A stretch of DNA of 40,186 nucleotides from Corynebacterium sp. ACRPO (GTDB lineage: Bacteria; Actinomycetota; Actinomycetes; Mycobacteriales; Mycobacteriaceae), in NCBI RefSeq assembly GCF_022347205.1, contig NZ_JAKRNE010000017.1, positions 1 through 40,186 on the forward strand. Direction: 5' to 3'. Shown one piece after another: positions 18,979 through 27,619 of this stretch. Each line of letters starts with the position of its first letter. Positions within the stretch are counted from its first letter, which is position 1. Below the pieces are notes generated by a model, which had not been told where the DNA came from, did no database searches, and was given only the letters and a program-made list of their open reading frames with translations. The position numbers and the translations under genes were made by a program.

Positions 18979-19833
18979 ATGACTGTGCCAACCGTAACTT
19001 TCAATGATGACCGCGAAATGCCCCAGCTGGGCTTGGGTACGTACAAGCTATATGACGAGGAGTGCATCCGCGTCATTCGCGAGGCCATCGATTTGGGCTA
19101 CCGCCACTTCGATACCGCCACGCTCTACAAGAACGAAGAGGCGGTAGGCACCGCCCTGAAGCAGGCTATGGATGCCGGCGATGTCACTCGCGATGAGCTC
19201 TTTATTACCTCCAAGGTGTGGCACTCCCACCAGGGTGAGCACAAGGTGGAAGAAGCATTCCAGCAGTCGCTAAAGGATCTGCAGCTGGACTACCTCGACC
19301 TGTACCTCATTCACTGGCCGTGGCCGCAGGGTGGCCTGTACAACGAGACCTTTGAGGCTATCGCCCGCCTGCAGGGTATGGGTCAGATTGCGTCCATCGG
19401 TGTGGCCAATTTCTACGAAGACGTGCTCAAGGACCTCATTTCCACCACCGGCATTTCTCCGGTGCTCAACCAGGTGGAGATCCACCCGGGCTTTACCCAG
19501 TCCAGCCTGCGCGCCTTCCATCACGATAATGACATCGTCACCGAGGCATGGGCCCCGCTGGCACGTGGCGTTGTGCTCAACAACCCCGCAATCGAGCAGG
19601 CTGCTGCTGACCACGAGGCCACCGAGGGACAGGTAGTACTGTCGTACCTCATGTCCAAGGACATCTCCGTCATTCCGAAGTCCGCGCGCACCGAGCGCTT
19701 GAAGGAAAACTTGGCCGCCACCGAGCTGGAGCTCACGGCGGAGGAAGTATCCGCCATTGACGCCCTGGAGGGCCAGGAGGGCTTTGGCCGCATGTTCAAT
19801 GACCCACGCGAATTCCCAGGCAACGAAGAGTAA
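18979..19833 (+). CDS. Aldo/keto reductase
   Basis: 284 aa from the ATG at 18979. It is an NADPH-dependent oxidoreductase of the AKR family with the tetrad Asp45, Tyr50, Lys79 and His112, found in DTATLY, SKVW and LIHWP. It also has the IGVANF strand, the NQVEIHP segment and the C-terminal IPKSARTERLKEN cofactor-binding loop. It is closest in type to 2,5-diketo-gluconate reductases; the natural substrate is unknown. Three starts compete: ATG 18970, ATG 18979 and GTG 18985. GGAGGG at 18973-18978 is too close to 18979 and best spaced for 18985. A strong terminator follows. Confidence 0.92.
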   Translation: MTVPTVTFNDDREMPQLGLGTYKLYDEECIRVIREAIDLGYRHFDTATLYKNEEAVGTALKQAMDAGDVTRDELFITSKVWHSHQGEHKVEEAFQQSLKDLQLDYLDLYLIHWPWPQGGLYNETFEAIARLQGMGQIASIGVANFYEDVLKDLISTTGISPVLNQVEIHPGFTQSSLRAFHHDNDIVTEAWAPLARGVVLNNPAIEQAAADHEATEGQVVLSYLMSKDISVIPKSARTERLKENLAATELELTAEEVSAIDALEGQEGFGRMFNDPREFPGNEE

Positions 19834-19848
19834 CGTCAACCGCAGATG

Positions 19849-19872
19849 AAGCCCCCTCATGGGGGCTTTTTC
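19849..19872 (+). terminator. Intrinsic terminator of the aldo/keto reductase gene
   Basis: An 8-bp stem AAGCCCCC/GGGGGCTT with a 4-nt loop is followed by TTTCTTTT. Confidence 0.9.
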
Positions 19873-19903
19873 TTTTGCCAAGCGGCTGTTAACAATCTTT
19901 ACA

Positions 19904-19989
19904 GGGGGTAGAAAATTCTTCCCGCGGGGGTAGTTTGCTAAAGATGTTATTCCAGTTCAGTGAAGCCTATGGGGTTGAAAGGGTGGGGG
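19904..19989 (+). promoter_or_regulatory. RamB-like motif and cluster of RamA-like G-boxes upstream of mctBC
   Basis: AGTTTGCTAAAG at 19932-19943 is identical to the motif before gltA. Around it are four runs of G fitting RamA half-sites: 19904-19908, 19926-19930, 19971-19974 and 19985-19989. The rest of the 290-nt gap (19834-20123) holds the upstream terminator and a TGTGACCTA half-site near 20090 that could be part of a GlxR site. AAGGAG precedes mctB. In C. glutamicum mctC is under RamA/RamB control; occupancy here is inferred. Confidence 0.55.
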
Positions 19990-20123
19990 AGTGGAAGGTT
20001 TTCTTGGCAGAGTTTACAACCTTGCAGAAAATGTTCTGTAACTTACAGGACAACGCTGATAGTGAGCAGTGACACACTATCTCGTGTGACCTAAGTTCCT
20101 CTCACCCAAGGAGACGATGCTCT

Positions 20124-20471
20124 ATGAGTGACGTAGCTGCAACTCCTGTCTCGCGCCGCGAACCCACCGGTAGCGAGTTCATCGCGATGCGCGACTCCGC
20201 CAAATTCGGCGAGCTGCGCCGCACCTACCGGAGTTTTACCTTCCCTATGACCGTGGCCTTCTTCGTGTGGTACGTGGTCTACGTTCTTGCCGCCGTGTTC
20301 GCCCCTGACTTCATGGCAACCGAGCTCGGCGGCGGCTGGAACATCGGCCTAGTCTTCGGCCTTGCCCAGTTCCTCACCACCTTCATCATCACGTGGATTT
20401 ACGTGAAGTACGCCAATAAGAATATCGAGCCGAAGTCGGCCGCCATCCGTGAAGAACTGGAGGGCATCTAA
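20124..20471 (+). CDS. mctB: DUF485 membrane protein, partner of the monocarboxylate symporter
   Basis: 115 aa with two membrane helices (residues ~42-62 and ~75-97) and the DUF485 pattern: an FxxLRRTYRSFTFPMTVAFFVWY first helix and a GLAQFLTTFIITWIYVKYANK second helix. DUF485 proteins are encoded just before acetate/solute symporters (YjcH-ActP in E. coli, mctB-mctC in C. glutamicum) and are thought to assist them. The stop and the next ATG overlap by 1 nt (TAATG), indicating translational coupling. AAGGAG lies 12 nt before the ATG. The upstream region carries the RamB/RamA-like motifs. Confidence 0.92.
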   Translation: MSDVAATPVSRREPTGSEFIAMRDSAKFGELRRTYRSFTFPMTVAFFVWYVVYVLAAVFAPDFMATELGGGWNIGLVFGLAQFLTTFIITWIYVKYANKNIEPKSAAIREELEGI

Positions 20472-22114
20472 TGACTACCACCACCCTTGCCGCCGAGTCT
20501 TCCGCCGGCAACCCCATCCTGAATATTTCCATCTTCGCCATCTTCCTCATCGTCACCATGGCGGTGGTGCTGCGCGCCGGCAAAACCACCAAGGAAGCCT
20601 CGGACTTCTACACCGGTGGCGGCAGCTTCTCCGGACGCCAGAACGGCCTGGCGATCTCCGGTGACTACCTCTCCGCCGCATCCTTCCTAGGTATCGTCGG
20701 CGCGGTGGCGCTCAACGGCTACGACGGCTTCTTGTACTCGGTGGGCTTCTTCGTCGCCTGGCTGGTAGCACTCATGCTCGTCGCCGAGCCCATGCGTAAC
20801 GTCGGCCGCTTTACCATGGCGGACGTCCTATCCTTCCGCCTGAAGCAGAAGCCCGTGCGCGTGGCGGCGTCCATCGCCACCCTTTTTGTCACGCTTTTCT
20901 ACCTCATCGCGCAGATGGCCGGCGCCGGCTCGCTGGTGGCCGTGCTGCTGGATATCCACGACTTCAAGTGGCAGGCTCTCGTCGTGGGCATTGTGGGCGT
21001 GCTCATGATTGTCTACGTCCTGGTCGGCGGCATGAAGGGCACCACCTACGTGCAGATGATTAAGGCCGTGCTTCTGGTCGCCGGCGTGGTCATCATGTGT
21101 TTCTTGGTCTTCATTGCCCTGCGCGGCGGCTTTAGCACCCTGTTTAATAACGCCATCGACATGCACGCCGCCTCTGAGCAGATTAAAGAGAAGGGCTACG
21201 AGGCCAAGGACATCATGGCCCCGGGCCTGAAGTACGGCGCCACCACTGCCACCAAGCTGGACTTTATCTCCCTGGGCATTTCCCTGGTGCTCGGCGTGGG
21301 TGGCCTGCCGCACGTGCTGATGCGCTTTTACACCGTGCCTACCGCTACTGAGGCGCGCCGCTCCGTTACCTGGGCGATCGTTATTATTGGTGCTTTCTAC
21401 CTCATGACCCTGGTCCTGGGCTACGGCGCAGCTGCACTGGTCGGGCCGGACCGCATCCTCGCCGCGCCGGGCGGGGCCAATGCTGCGGCACCGCTACTCG
21501 CAATGGAGATCGGCGGCTCCATCTTCATGGCGATTATTTCCGCCGTGGCCTTCGCCACCGTGCTCGCCGTGGTGGCTGGCCTGGCCATTACCGCCTCTGC
21601 GTCCATCGCGCACGATATCTACCACGCGGTTATCCGCAACGGCGAGTCCACCGAGGCTGAGCAGGTCCGCGTCTCCCAGACCACCGTGGTGATCCTTGGC
21701 ATCGTCTCCATCATCTTGGGCATCCTGGCCATGACCCAGAACGTGGCCTTCCTGGTCTCCCTGGCGTTTGCGGTGGCGGCCTCCGCCAACCTGCCGACCA
21801 TCCTGTACTCCCTGTACTGGCGCCGCTTCAACACCGCGGGCGCGGTGGCCTCCATGTACACCGGCGTGGTGTCCTGCCTGGTGCTCATCTTCTTCTCCCC
21901 GGCAGTCTCCGGTTCTGAGAGCTCCATGTTCCCAGGTGCGGACTGGGCCATCTTCCCGCTTTCCTCGCCGGGCTTGGTCTCCATTCCGCTGTCCTTCTTT
22001 GTCGGCTGGTTGGTCTCCATTATGACCCAGCCGGACAACTTTGAGGAGCTTTCCGCAGAGATGGAGGTTCGCTCGCTTACTGGCGTGGGCGTGGAGGCAC
22101 CCGTGCAGCATTAA
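20471..22114 (+). CDS. mctC: Monocarboxylate (acetate/pyruvate/propionate) : cation symporter
   Basis: 547 aa with 13-14 membrane helices, a sodium:solute symporter family protein of the ActP/MctC type. Family segments include DFYTGGGSFSGRQNGLAISGDYLSAASFLGI-like text at residues 38-68, split here as DFYTGGG and GDYLSAASFLG, then GGLPHVLMRFYTV in the middle and FATVLAVVAGLAITASASIAHDIYH-type helix with a conserved DIYH. MctC takes up pyruvate, acetate and propionate in C. glutamicum, and its length (551 aa) agrees. It is coupled to mctB. Together with gltA it would serve growth on short-chain acids. Confidence 0.94.
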   Translation: MTTTTLAAESSAGNPILNISIFAIFLIVTMAVVLRAGKTTKEASDFYTGGGSFSGRQNGLAISGDYLSAASFLGIVGAVALNGYDGFLYSVGFFVAWLVALMLVAEPMRNVGRFTMADVLSFRLKQKPVRVAASIATLFVTLFYLIAQMAGAGSLVAVLLDIHDFKWQALVVGIVGVLMIVYVLVGGMKGTTYVQMIKAVLLVAGVVIMCFLVFIALRGGFSTLFNNAIDMHAASEQIKEKGYEAKDIMAPGLKYGATTATKLDFISLGISLVLGVGGLPHVLMRFYTVPTATEARRSVTWAIVIIGAFYLMTLVLGYGAAALVGPDRILAAPGGANAAAPLLAMEIGGSIFMAIISAVAFATVLAVVAGLAITASASIAHDIYHAVIRNGESTEAEQVRVSQTTVVILGIVSIILGILAMTQNVAFLVSLAFAVAASANLPTILYSLYWRRFNTAGAVASMYTGVVSCLVLIFFSPAVSGSESSMFPGADWAIFPLSSPGLVSIPLSFFVGWLVSIMTQPDNFEELSAEMEVRSLTGVGVEAPVQH

Positions 22115-22141
22115 TTGCTTGAAAAGTGCACAGACCCGGTA

Positions 22142-23200
22142 ATGTGGTTGGACGTGCTTAGAACGTCCGTGACCCGCAAGGCGGCATCAGTTAAGGCTGG
22201 TGCCGCTTTGGCCGTATGCATGCTCGCCTTGACCACCACCGCGTGCAGCAATAGCGAGCGCGAAAGCGACGCGCTTGCCGACGCCCCTTTAAAAGCAACA
22301 GACACCAACCGCGACGTCCCACCGGAAACCAATGAGTTCCTCGAGGGCGATGAGGGTCATTCAATTACCTACATCCGCCTGCACGATGGCATGCATATGG
22401 GCTCTGCCTCGGAGCACGAGGCCCGCCCGGCGCTAAGCCTTATCAAGCTCTATATCGCCACCTACGTAATGGAAAAGGGCGAGTACGAGGACAAATACGA
22501 GGCACTGGATATGATCGCTAGCTCCTCTGATAAGTCCGCCGAAAACCTCTTTGATAAATACCCGGATTCCATCGACACGATTGCGGATGAATTCAATCTC
22601 GAATCCACCAAGGCCGGCGAGCAGTGGGGCTACTCGCAAACCTCCACGTATGACGTCGCCAGCTTCATCTCGCAGCTCATCGACCGCGATGAAACCCACC
22701 CGGTGCTCGTAGCCATGGCGCATGCTGATCCCATCTCGGAAGATGGCTACCGCCAGGATTATGGCACCGCCAAGCTCTCCAACGTGGTGGGCAGCAAGTG
22801 GGGCTGGTCCAATGACAAGTCCATTAATTCCTCGGTCTCCTTTGGTGAGAACTTCGTCGCCGCCGCCTCCATTACCGGCTCCTCCGATGACCTCACCGAC
22901 TACGTCAAGGACGAGGTGACCGGCAAGAATCTGGGCAAGGCCACCGAGCGCTTCCTTAAGTACAAAGACGGCGAGGACGTTCCACCGATCGAGACCTCCA
23001 CTTCAGAGACCCCCACCACGTCCTCCAACAAGAAGGACAAGGACGAGAAGTCCGGCAAGGGCAAGAAGGATAAGACCTCGTCGAAGGAGCCCACCAGCGA
23101 ATCCACTACGTCCAAAAAGAAGGACAAAGGCAGCTCCGATAAGAAGTCCACAGATAAAAAGAAAAGCTCAGAGAAAACCTCCGAGCCTTCCAAGAAGTAG
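22142..23200 (+). CDS. Beta-lactamase-fold serine hydrolase-like lipoprotein with Lys/Ser-rich tail
   Basis: 352 aa from the ATG at 22142. A signal peptide ends at a lipobox-like TTAC (Cys35). The body has the order of class A beta-lactamase/DD-peptidase motifs: SLIK (Ser99-x-x-Lys102) and SDK (~129-131, in place of SDN, followed by SAENL). The KTG box is replaced by KWGW near 219, so activity against beta-lactams is doubtful. The last ~70 residues are a low-complexity Lys/Ser/Thr/Glu tail that may bind the wall. It lies 27 nt after mctC on the same strand and converges with the DUF1906 gene (2-nt gap). The role, perhaps wall-related, is inferred from fold and location. Confidence 0.82.
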   Translation: MWLDVLRTSVTRKAASVKAGAALAVCMLALTTTACSNSERESDALADAPLKATDTNRDVPPETNEFLEGDEGHSITYIRLHDGMHMGSASEHEARPALSLIKLYIATYVMEKGEYEDKYEALDMIASSSDKSAENLFDKYPDSIDTIADEFNLESTKAGEQWGYSQTSTYDVASFISQLIDRDETHPVLVAMAHADPISEDGYRQDYGTAKLSNVVGSKWGWSNDKSINSSVSFGENFVAAASITGSSDDLTDYVKDEVTGKNLGKATERFLKYKDGEDVPPIETSTSETPTTSSNKKDKDEKSGKGKKDKTSSKEPTSESTTSKKKDKGSSDKKSTDKKKSSEKTSEPSKK

Positions 23201-23202
23201 TA

Positions 23203-24195
23203 CTACCGCGCCTTAGAGACCGTTTCTGCGACGATCTTCGCTAGCTGACGAATCTGATCGTTGCTCAACGTCTTGCCATTAAAGTTCACGCCATTGGCGG
23301 TGACCTGGGGCAGTTCCGGTAGCTCCGGGTGCTTGCTCTGTAGCTGCGAACTCAGCTGATTGACCAGGTCGGACGAGCCATTGCTTGGGGCCTTGGTCTG
23401 CGGCTGCGGCTTTGGCTGTGGTTTCTTGGTGGTCGGCTTCTTTGCCGGTGCAGGTGCCGCGGACTTGCCTGGCGTCCACTGTCCCCAGTCTTCGGCATAG
23501 ACCTCATTGACGTCAACGATGACGCCTCCAATGGTCTGCTGCTTGCCGTGCGGCAGCTGGTGAATAGTGGTGCGCGGGTGAATCTTGCCGTTGGAACCCC
23601 AGTCATGCATCCAGAAGTACTTGCCGATGCCATCCTGTATCGCCCACTCGATGGTGTTGTAGTTGCCGTAGATGCCCGTCTGGTAGCCGGCCAGCTCTAG
23701 CGTCTTGGAGAATGCCTGCAGGTATGGGCGGATTTGGCGGGTGTACTGCTCGCGGGTGGGGTTATCGTCGATCGCGATGTAGATCGGGCGGTTGGTAGGA
23801 CCGCCTGCCTTCTTGTGTAGCGCAATCGCCTTTGGCGCGTGGATTGCTGCACCAGCTGCGCCCTGCTTCCAATCGGCAGTTTCCGCACGGCCGAATTGGT
23901 ATACCGACGCAGTGGGCAGGCCTGCTGCTGCATTGGCCTTAGTCTCCTTGAGGGTTACCGGCTTGCCGGTCATCCACGCGGCGCCGGGGCGCTTGTCGGA
24001 GACGTAGCGAATCGCGCCCATATGACCGGCATTCTTAATTGCCTGCGGGGAAGGTACGCCGGCGGAAAAATCAATGATGGTGCCGCGCACCGGTCCGAGC
24101 GCCGCTGCACTCGGTGCGGCAGCGCCGATAGCGCCTGCGGTCAGGGCGAGAGCGCCAGCCTTAAAAAGGCCGCGACGGGAGAAAGATGGTGACAT
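23203..24195 (-). CDS. Tat-exported DUF1906 glycoside hydrolase-like protein
   Basis: 330 aa. The twin-arginine signal SRRGLFKAG (residues 6-14) and an Ala-rich core end near residue 32. The DUF1906 domain (~38-235) has the TIM-barrel glycosidase look of the Rv2525c family: IIDFSAGVPSPQ, GAIRYVS, PIYIAIDDN with acidic residues on a strand end, YGNYNTIEW and VDVNEVY. A Pro/Lys-rich linker (~247-272) and a helical ~55-residue C-terminal domain follow. The M. tuberculosis homologue is Tat-exported and cell-envelope associated; no enzyme activity has been firmly assigned. It is expected outside the membrane. Confidence 0.9.
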   Translation of the reverse strand: MSPSFSRRGLFKAGALALTAGAIGAAAPSAAALGPVRGTIIDFSAGVPSPQAIKNAGHMGAIRYVSDKRPGAAWMTGKPVTLKETKANAAAGLPTASVYQFGRAETADWKQGAAGAAIHAPKAIALHKKAGGPTNRPIYIAIDDNPTREQYTRQIRPYLQAFSKTLELAGYQTGIYGNYNTIEWAIQDGIGKYFWMHDWGSNGKIHPRTTIHQLPHGKQQTIGGVIVDVNEVYAEDWGQWTPGKSAAPAPAKKPTTKKPQPKPQPQTKAPSNGSSDLVNQLSSQLQSKHPELPELPQVTANGVNFNGKTLSNDQIRQLAKIVAETVSKAR

Positions 24196-24308
24196 GTTGA
24201 GCTCCTGCAGTAATCACATCTGTCACAGTAGTTAACAACTGCACCATAGCAAGATGTTTGGAATTATCCCCGCAGTGAAACCGCATGTCGCGCTCTTACT
24301 TCGGAAAG

Positions 24309-24737
24309 CTATTTTGATTCGTTGCTGAACGTAACCCGCGTGGGGTTCTCAACCGTGCGCGATACCGTGCAGTCCTTTTCATGGGAGATGCGAATCAGGT
24401 TGTCCACCAGTTTGCGGGCTTGGTTTCCCTCCGGCGTATCCGGGAACGACAGATCGAAGCCCACACGCACCTCCGAGAGACGCGATGCTCCATTTTCGCT
24501 TACGCGGTCACCTTCCACGTGCACATCAAAAGATTCTGGCTCCGCGCGCCGGGACGTCACGACGTCCACGTCCACCGCGGAACACCCCGCGACCGCAGCG
24601 AGTAAAAGTTCAACAGGGGAGAGGCGCCCCTCACCACTGCCAAATTCAATGCTGGCTCCCGCGGAATTGGTAGCTCGGTATTGGGCGGTGTCGATGCGGG
24701 TGAGGTCTATGGTGTACTGCTTGGAAACTCTGGTCAT
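24309..24737 (-). CDS. OsmC family peroxiredoxin-like protein
   Basis: 142 aa, matching the OsmC/Ohr fold length. The two redox cysteines are Cys52 in AAVAGCSAVDV and Cys123 in KDCTVSRT, with a PVELLLAAVAGC helix typical of the YhfA-like OsmC subgroup. Family members reduce organic or inorganic peroxides. Here the family could equally handle another reactive substrate. It lies 39 nt downstream of the Mrr gene on the same strand, so they could be co-transcribed. It precedes a 113-nt gap before the DUF1906 gene in which I see no feature. Confidence 0.9.
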   Translation of the reverse strand: MTRVSKQYTIDLTRIDTAQYRATNSAGASIEFGSGEGRLSPVELLLAAVAGCSAVDVDVVTSRRAEPESFDVHVEGDRVSENGASRLSEVRVGFDLSFPDTPEGNQARKLVDNLIRISHEKDCTVSRTVENPTRVTFSNESK

Positions 24738-24775
24738 CGGTAGCCAGCGCCTTCAGTTGGTGGAGTGAAACTTAG

Positions 24776-25672
24776 TTATTCGAATTTGTCGAACCATTTA
24801 GGATCAACCGTGGGTCGAAGTTTGACGCCTGATTCCCCATCTGCTCGGATTAGTTCTGCAAGGCGGTCGCCACTAATTAGATCTACCGTCGGTACGGTTG
24901 AGGTGGCCGCTTTTCGAGCTGGATCGGTAAACCTGCTAAGGGTAACGAGAATGGCGCGTTCAGCACCTTTTGTCTGAGCATCGCGTTGGAAGAGGGCGAC
25001 GGTTTCTCGACCAATCGGTTTACCTTCTGGTGCATATCGCTTAATTTGAACAGCAACACGGGAGGAGAGGACGGGGCTTAAAGGCGCTGTACCAATTGCA
25101 TCGACTCCCTCGTCCCCGGAACCTCCAGTGTGTTGTAATTGAAGCCCTTGCCGGCGCAGCAAATATATGATGAATTTTTCAAAACCCTCGGGCGGGAGCT
25201 GGTGAAGGCGTTCAAGCAGCTGACTTTTCCAGTCGCTTTCTTTTTCTTCTTCATTAGAGTCCGAAAGAATATCTTCGTCTGGTACGTCTTCTCTAACCGG
25301 AGCTACATTTTGTTCTTCTAGTTTCTTTTGCTTTCGCTTCGCACGAGAAGCCTGACGGTCGAGATCTTTAACCTTGATAAGTGCGTCTCTGTCTGAAAGC
25401 TTGAGTATCTGCTCGCCGATTTCTGTAAGTAGGTACATTCCCTGCGTAGGCTGTTCAAGCGCGCCGACGCGTTTCGCAGTTGAGCGGCCCCAAGCAATAC
25501 GACTCATCAATACTGAATCCTTAGGGCGATTCGGGAAGGCAATTTGGAGGAGAGATTCGGCTTCGGGAAGAATCTCAAGGACGGTTTCATTAACCTCGTT
25601 GGTCTTTCCAGAACCTCCGAGCTCATTAACCGCTTTCAGGATTGGGACTACTAGATCTTGGTGGGTGGGCAT
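24776..25672 (-). CDS. mrr: Mrr-type restriction endonuclease
   Basis: 298 aa from the ATG at 25672. An N-terminal winged-helix Mrr_N domain (1-95; MPTHQDLVVPILKAVNELGG) is joined by a charged coiled and acidic linker (~105-148) to a PD-(D/E)xK Mrr catalytic domain. Its motif residues are Glu165 (GFEKF), Asp191 (GSGDEGVDAIG) and Gln209-Ile-Lys211 (VQIKRY). Mrr cuts DNA carrying modified bases (type IV restriction). The open frame reaches back to 25861 with ATGs at 25714, 25723 and 25861, but nothing before 25672 looks like the family. AAGG lies just before 25672. The gene is less GC-rich than its neighbours and may be acquired. Confidence 0.9.
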   Translation of the reverse strand: MPTHQDLVVPILKAVNELGGSGKTNEVNETVLEILPEAESLLQIAFPNRPKDSVLMSRIAWGRSTAKRVGALEQPTQGMYLLTEIGEQILKLSDRDALIKVKDLDRQASRAKRKQKKLEEQNVAPVREDVPDEDILSDSNEEEKESDWKSQLLERLHQLPPEGFEKFIIYLLRRQGLQLQHTGGSGDEGVDAIGTAPLSPVLSSRVAVQIKRYAPEGKPIGRETVALFQRDAQTKGAERAILVTLSRFTDPARKAATSTVPTVDLISGDRLAELIRADGESGVKLRPTVDPKWFDKFE

Positions 25673-26006
25673 ACCTTGATCGGTAAATGAAATATTGTGG
25701 TCGAGAGAATCCATAGAGTTCATTATTTCAGAAGCACGGAGTAAAACTCGGGGTTGCTGACTTTTGAGGATGAGCTTGCTAAAGGTAATTGGTGAAACTG
25801 GGCGGCCCCTTAGGTTCGATGTCGGTGAATAAAAGGCAGTGGAGCGCGTCGCTATTTTCAATTATCGGAATGATCAACCGACTGGTTGATTGCAGCTTCA
25901 ACCAGCCCTGTGATTCAAAACGGCGACGAATGTAGAAAGATGAGTCCTTAGAGTATTTATTTCATTGCTAATCCGGCCGTGGCAGCGGTTGGGAAGGAGA
26001 ATGACC

Positions 26007-26441
26007 ATGAAAGCTTTGTATTGGGCATCGATTTTCTACCTCGTGCTGGGCTTGGGCGCTGGCGTGTTCTACCGAGAATTCACGCGTGCCAATGATTTCC
26101 CTGCGGGTGAGTTCACTCAGCTCAGCGTGGCGCACACTCACTTGCTAGCACTAGGTTTCATGATGAGCCTTATCTTCTTGGTATTGGAGAAGGTCTTTGG
26201 TCTGTCGCGCAGCCGCGGTCAGTTCAACGCGTTCTTCTGGCTCTATAACGTCGGTGTGGTCGTTACCGTTGGTGTCTTGATCTGGCACGGATGTCTGACC
26301 GTACTAGGGGAGGAGTCCTCTGCAATGATTTCTGGTATCGCTGGTCTTGGACACATTCTCATCACGGTGGGTCTAATTGCATTCATTGGAGCGCTTGGCA
26401 ATGCCATTAGCGAGACCCAAGAAGCAAAGTCTCGGCAGTAG
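26007..26441 (+). CDS. DUF2871 membrane protein
   Basis: 144 aa with four membrane helices (approx. 5-25, 40-60, 73-93, 108-130). It has the DUF2871 signature: a GLGAGVFYREFTR start of loop 1, SVAHTHLLALGFMMSLIFLVLE in helix 2 and GLGHILITVGLI in helix 4. The histidines in AHTHLLALG, IWHG and GLGH could bind a metal or haem, but no function is established. GGAAGGAG at 25992-25999 is well spaced for the ATG at 26007 and too close to the one at 26001. It is divergent from mrr and is the last recognisable core-like gene before the accessory region. Confidence 0.87.
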   Translation: MKALYWASIFYLVLGLGAGVFYREFTRANDFPAGEFTQLSVAHTHLLALGFMMSLIFLVLEKVFGLSRSRGQFNAFFWLYNVGVVVTVGVLIWHGCLTVLGEESSAMISGIAGLGHILITVGLIAFIGALGNAISETQEAKSRQ

Positions 26442-26949
26442 CAGATAGCTAACGATGAACGAGGCTGCCGCTGAAACTGAGGCAGCACCTACACGGTGAG
26501 AACGGATAAACCAGTGCTTCCCGCCGTCAGCCAAGGAGTTATCACTTTGGATGGTGCCACCGTTGGTGGGGCAGCAGCCTCCCCGCGGTGTTCCTAGTAG
26601 GAATGTGGCTGTATACGTACAAAATCACCGCTACCTGAACTGTCAGCGTTCGTGGCATTGTGCTCTAGGGTGTGACTGGATCTTGGACATCGATACTCAG
26701 TGGTTTTCGGCATTGAAGGGAGGAATGCTGAAAGAAAGCCACGTGGGGCCGGGCGCTGGTGCTCTTAGCGCTTTCAGAGGCGTTTCTAGGCGCGTTGCCA
26801 GCACAGAACAAGATGTGGCGGGCGCAGCTACGGTGCTTAATGTGCGCAGTTGGACCACAATCTTCTTGGATAGTTTCCCTGCCCCGTAGAGCATCCATGT
26901 CTTTCCAGATGCTTGATTTTGGGTTTCTGGGCCAGCTGAAAACGAAAAC
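26442..26949. other. Gene-poor stretch with possible remnants
   Basis: No convincing gene. A GCTGCC/GGCAGC hairpin at 26464-26486 may end the DUF2871 transcript but has no T tract. A short open stretch (26511-26639, plus strand) ends in a hydrophobic AVFLVGMWLYTYKITAT, like the last helix of a membrane protein, with no start codon and no upstream body. It may be the tail of a deleted gene. Open frames of ~85-115 codons at 26551-27016 on both strands have no recognisable content. Confidence 0.4.
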
Positions 26950-26982
26950 CTCGAGACACCAAGCGGAACGTTGTCTCGAGAC
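26950..26982 (-). mobile_element. Insertion-sequence end-like palindrome
   Basis: CTCGAGACA (26950-26958) and TGTCTCGAG (26972-26980) form a perfect 9-bp inverted repeat. On the minus strand, 26982-26963 reads GTCTCGAGACAACGTTCCGC, 18 of 20 identical to plus-strand 40002-40021 at the far end of the accessory region. No transposase is recognisable next to it, so this looks like a scar of an IS end. A plain terminator hairpin is the alternative, but there is no T tract on either side. Confidence 0.5.
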
Positions 26983-27081
26983 TTTCGGGACATTCAATAA
27001 ACTCCCCAACCTCTAGACTCGCCGCCACTCCCACGGCGGTTTACACATTTTCCACCGCTTCCTTACACACCCCGCAACGAC

Positions 27082-27214
27082 CCCCGCCCCGGAAACCGGC
27101 CCGAGTCTCGAAGCGAAACCCGTACCGACCCTCGTGCCGCCCACCGCCTCGACGACCGAACCGAACCCCGCCCCGGAAACCCCGACACGCACCCCGCCTC
27201 GAAGCCCGTACCGC
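27082..27214 (+). repeat. C-rich degenerate tandem repeat, ~84-90 bp period
   Basis: CCCCGCCCCGGAAACC occurs exactly at 27082-27097 and 27166-27181. After each copy comes a TCGAAGC...CCCGTACCG segment (27108-27127 and 27199-27213). The tract is strongly C-rich on the plus strand and has no credible coding content. Function unknown. Confidence 0.6.
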
Positions 27215-27619
27215 TAACCGCTGCGACTAGCCTGCTGTAATCCAATAGGCGTCCCGCTCACCGCTTTTTACCGCATACTCCCGACCCAGCACCCCGTCTC
27301 GTTTGCCAGGGCGGGCGGGCGTGTCGCGGCCGTGTGCGCCGCGTTTGCCGACCCGAGGTTCGTCTCGGTGTCCGGTGGGGTTCGCTTCGGGGCCGTTGTG
27401 GTATTCGACCTGGTTGCCGGACCGGGCACGTCCTCACGCTTCGGAGTCCGACACGTTTGCCGGAACGGTTGCTGACTCGGAAGCGGGGTCCGGTTCGGGG
27501 TCGGTTCGGGGCGCGTTGCGGGTGGGCGGTTCTCGTTACGAGGGTCGGGGCGGGGTGAGGAGACGTTGAACGTCCTGCTTGACCGTTGCTTGTGAGATAG
27601 AACCGCCGAAACCGCTTGG
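27215..27619. other. Non-coding stretch with G-rich half before the AlbA_2 gene
   Basis: From ~27340 to 27560 the plus strand becomes G-rich (CGGGG and GGTTCGG motifs), the mirror of the C-rich tract at 27060-27215. ACCCCGTCTCG at 27291-27301 recurs at 30507-30517 in another gap of the island. Open frames on both strands here are low-complexity Arg/Pro/Gly sequences that I take as composition artefacts. Promoter elements of the AlbA_2 gene lie at its right end. Confidence 0.4.

Noticed and set aside
26551..27016. Several 65-115-codon frames on both strands
   Set aside because: They overlap one another, lack ribosome binding sites and recognisable domains, and run through the IS-end palindrome.
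27082..27214. Possible CRISPR array
   Set aside because: Only two copies of a 16-bp repeat with an 84-bp step, degenerate neighbours and no cas genes.
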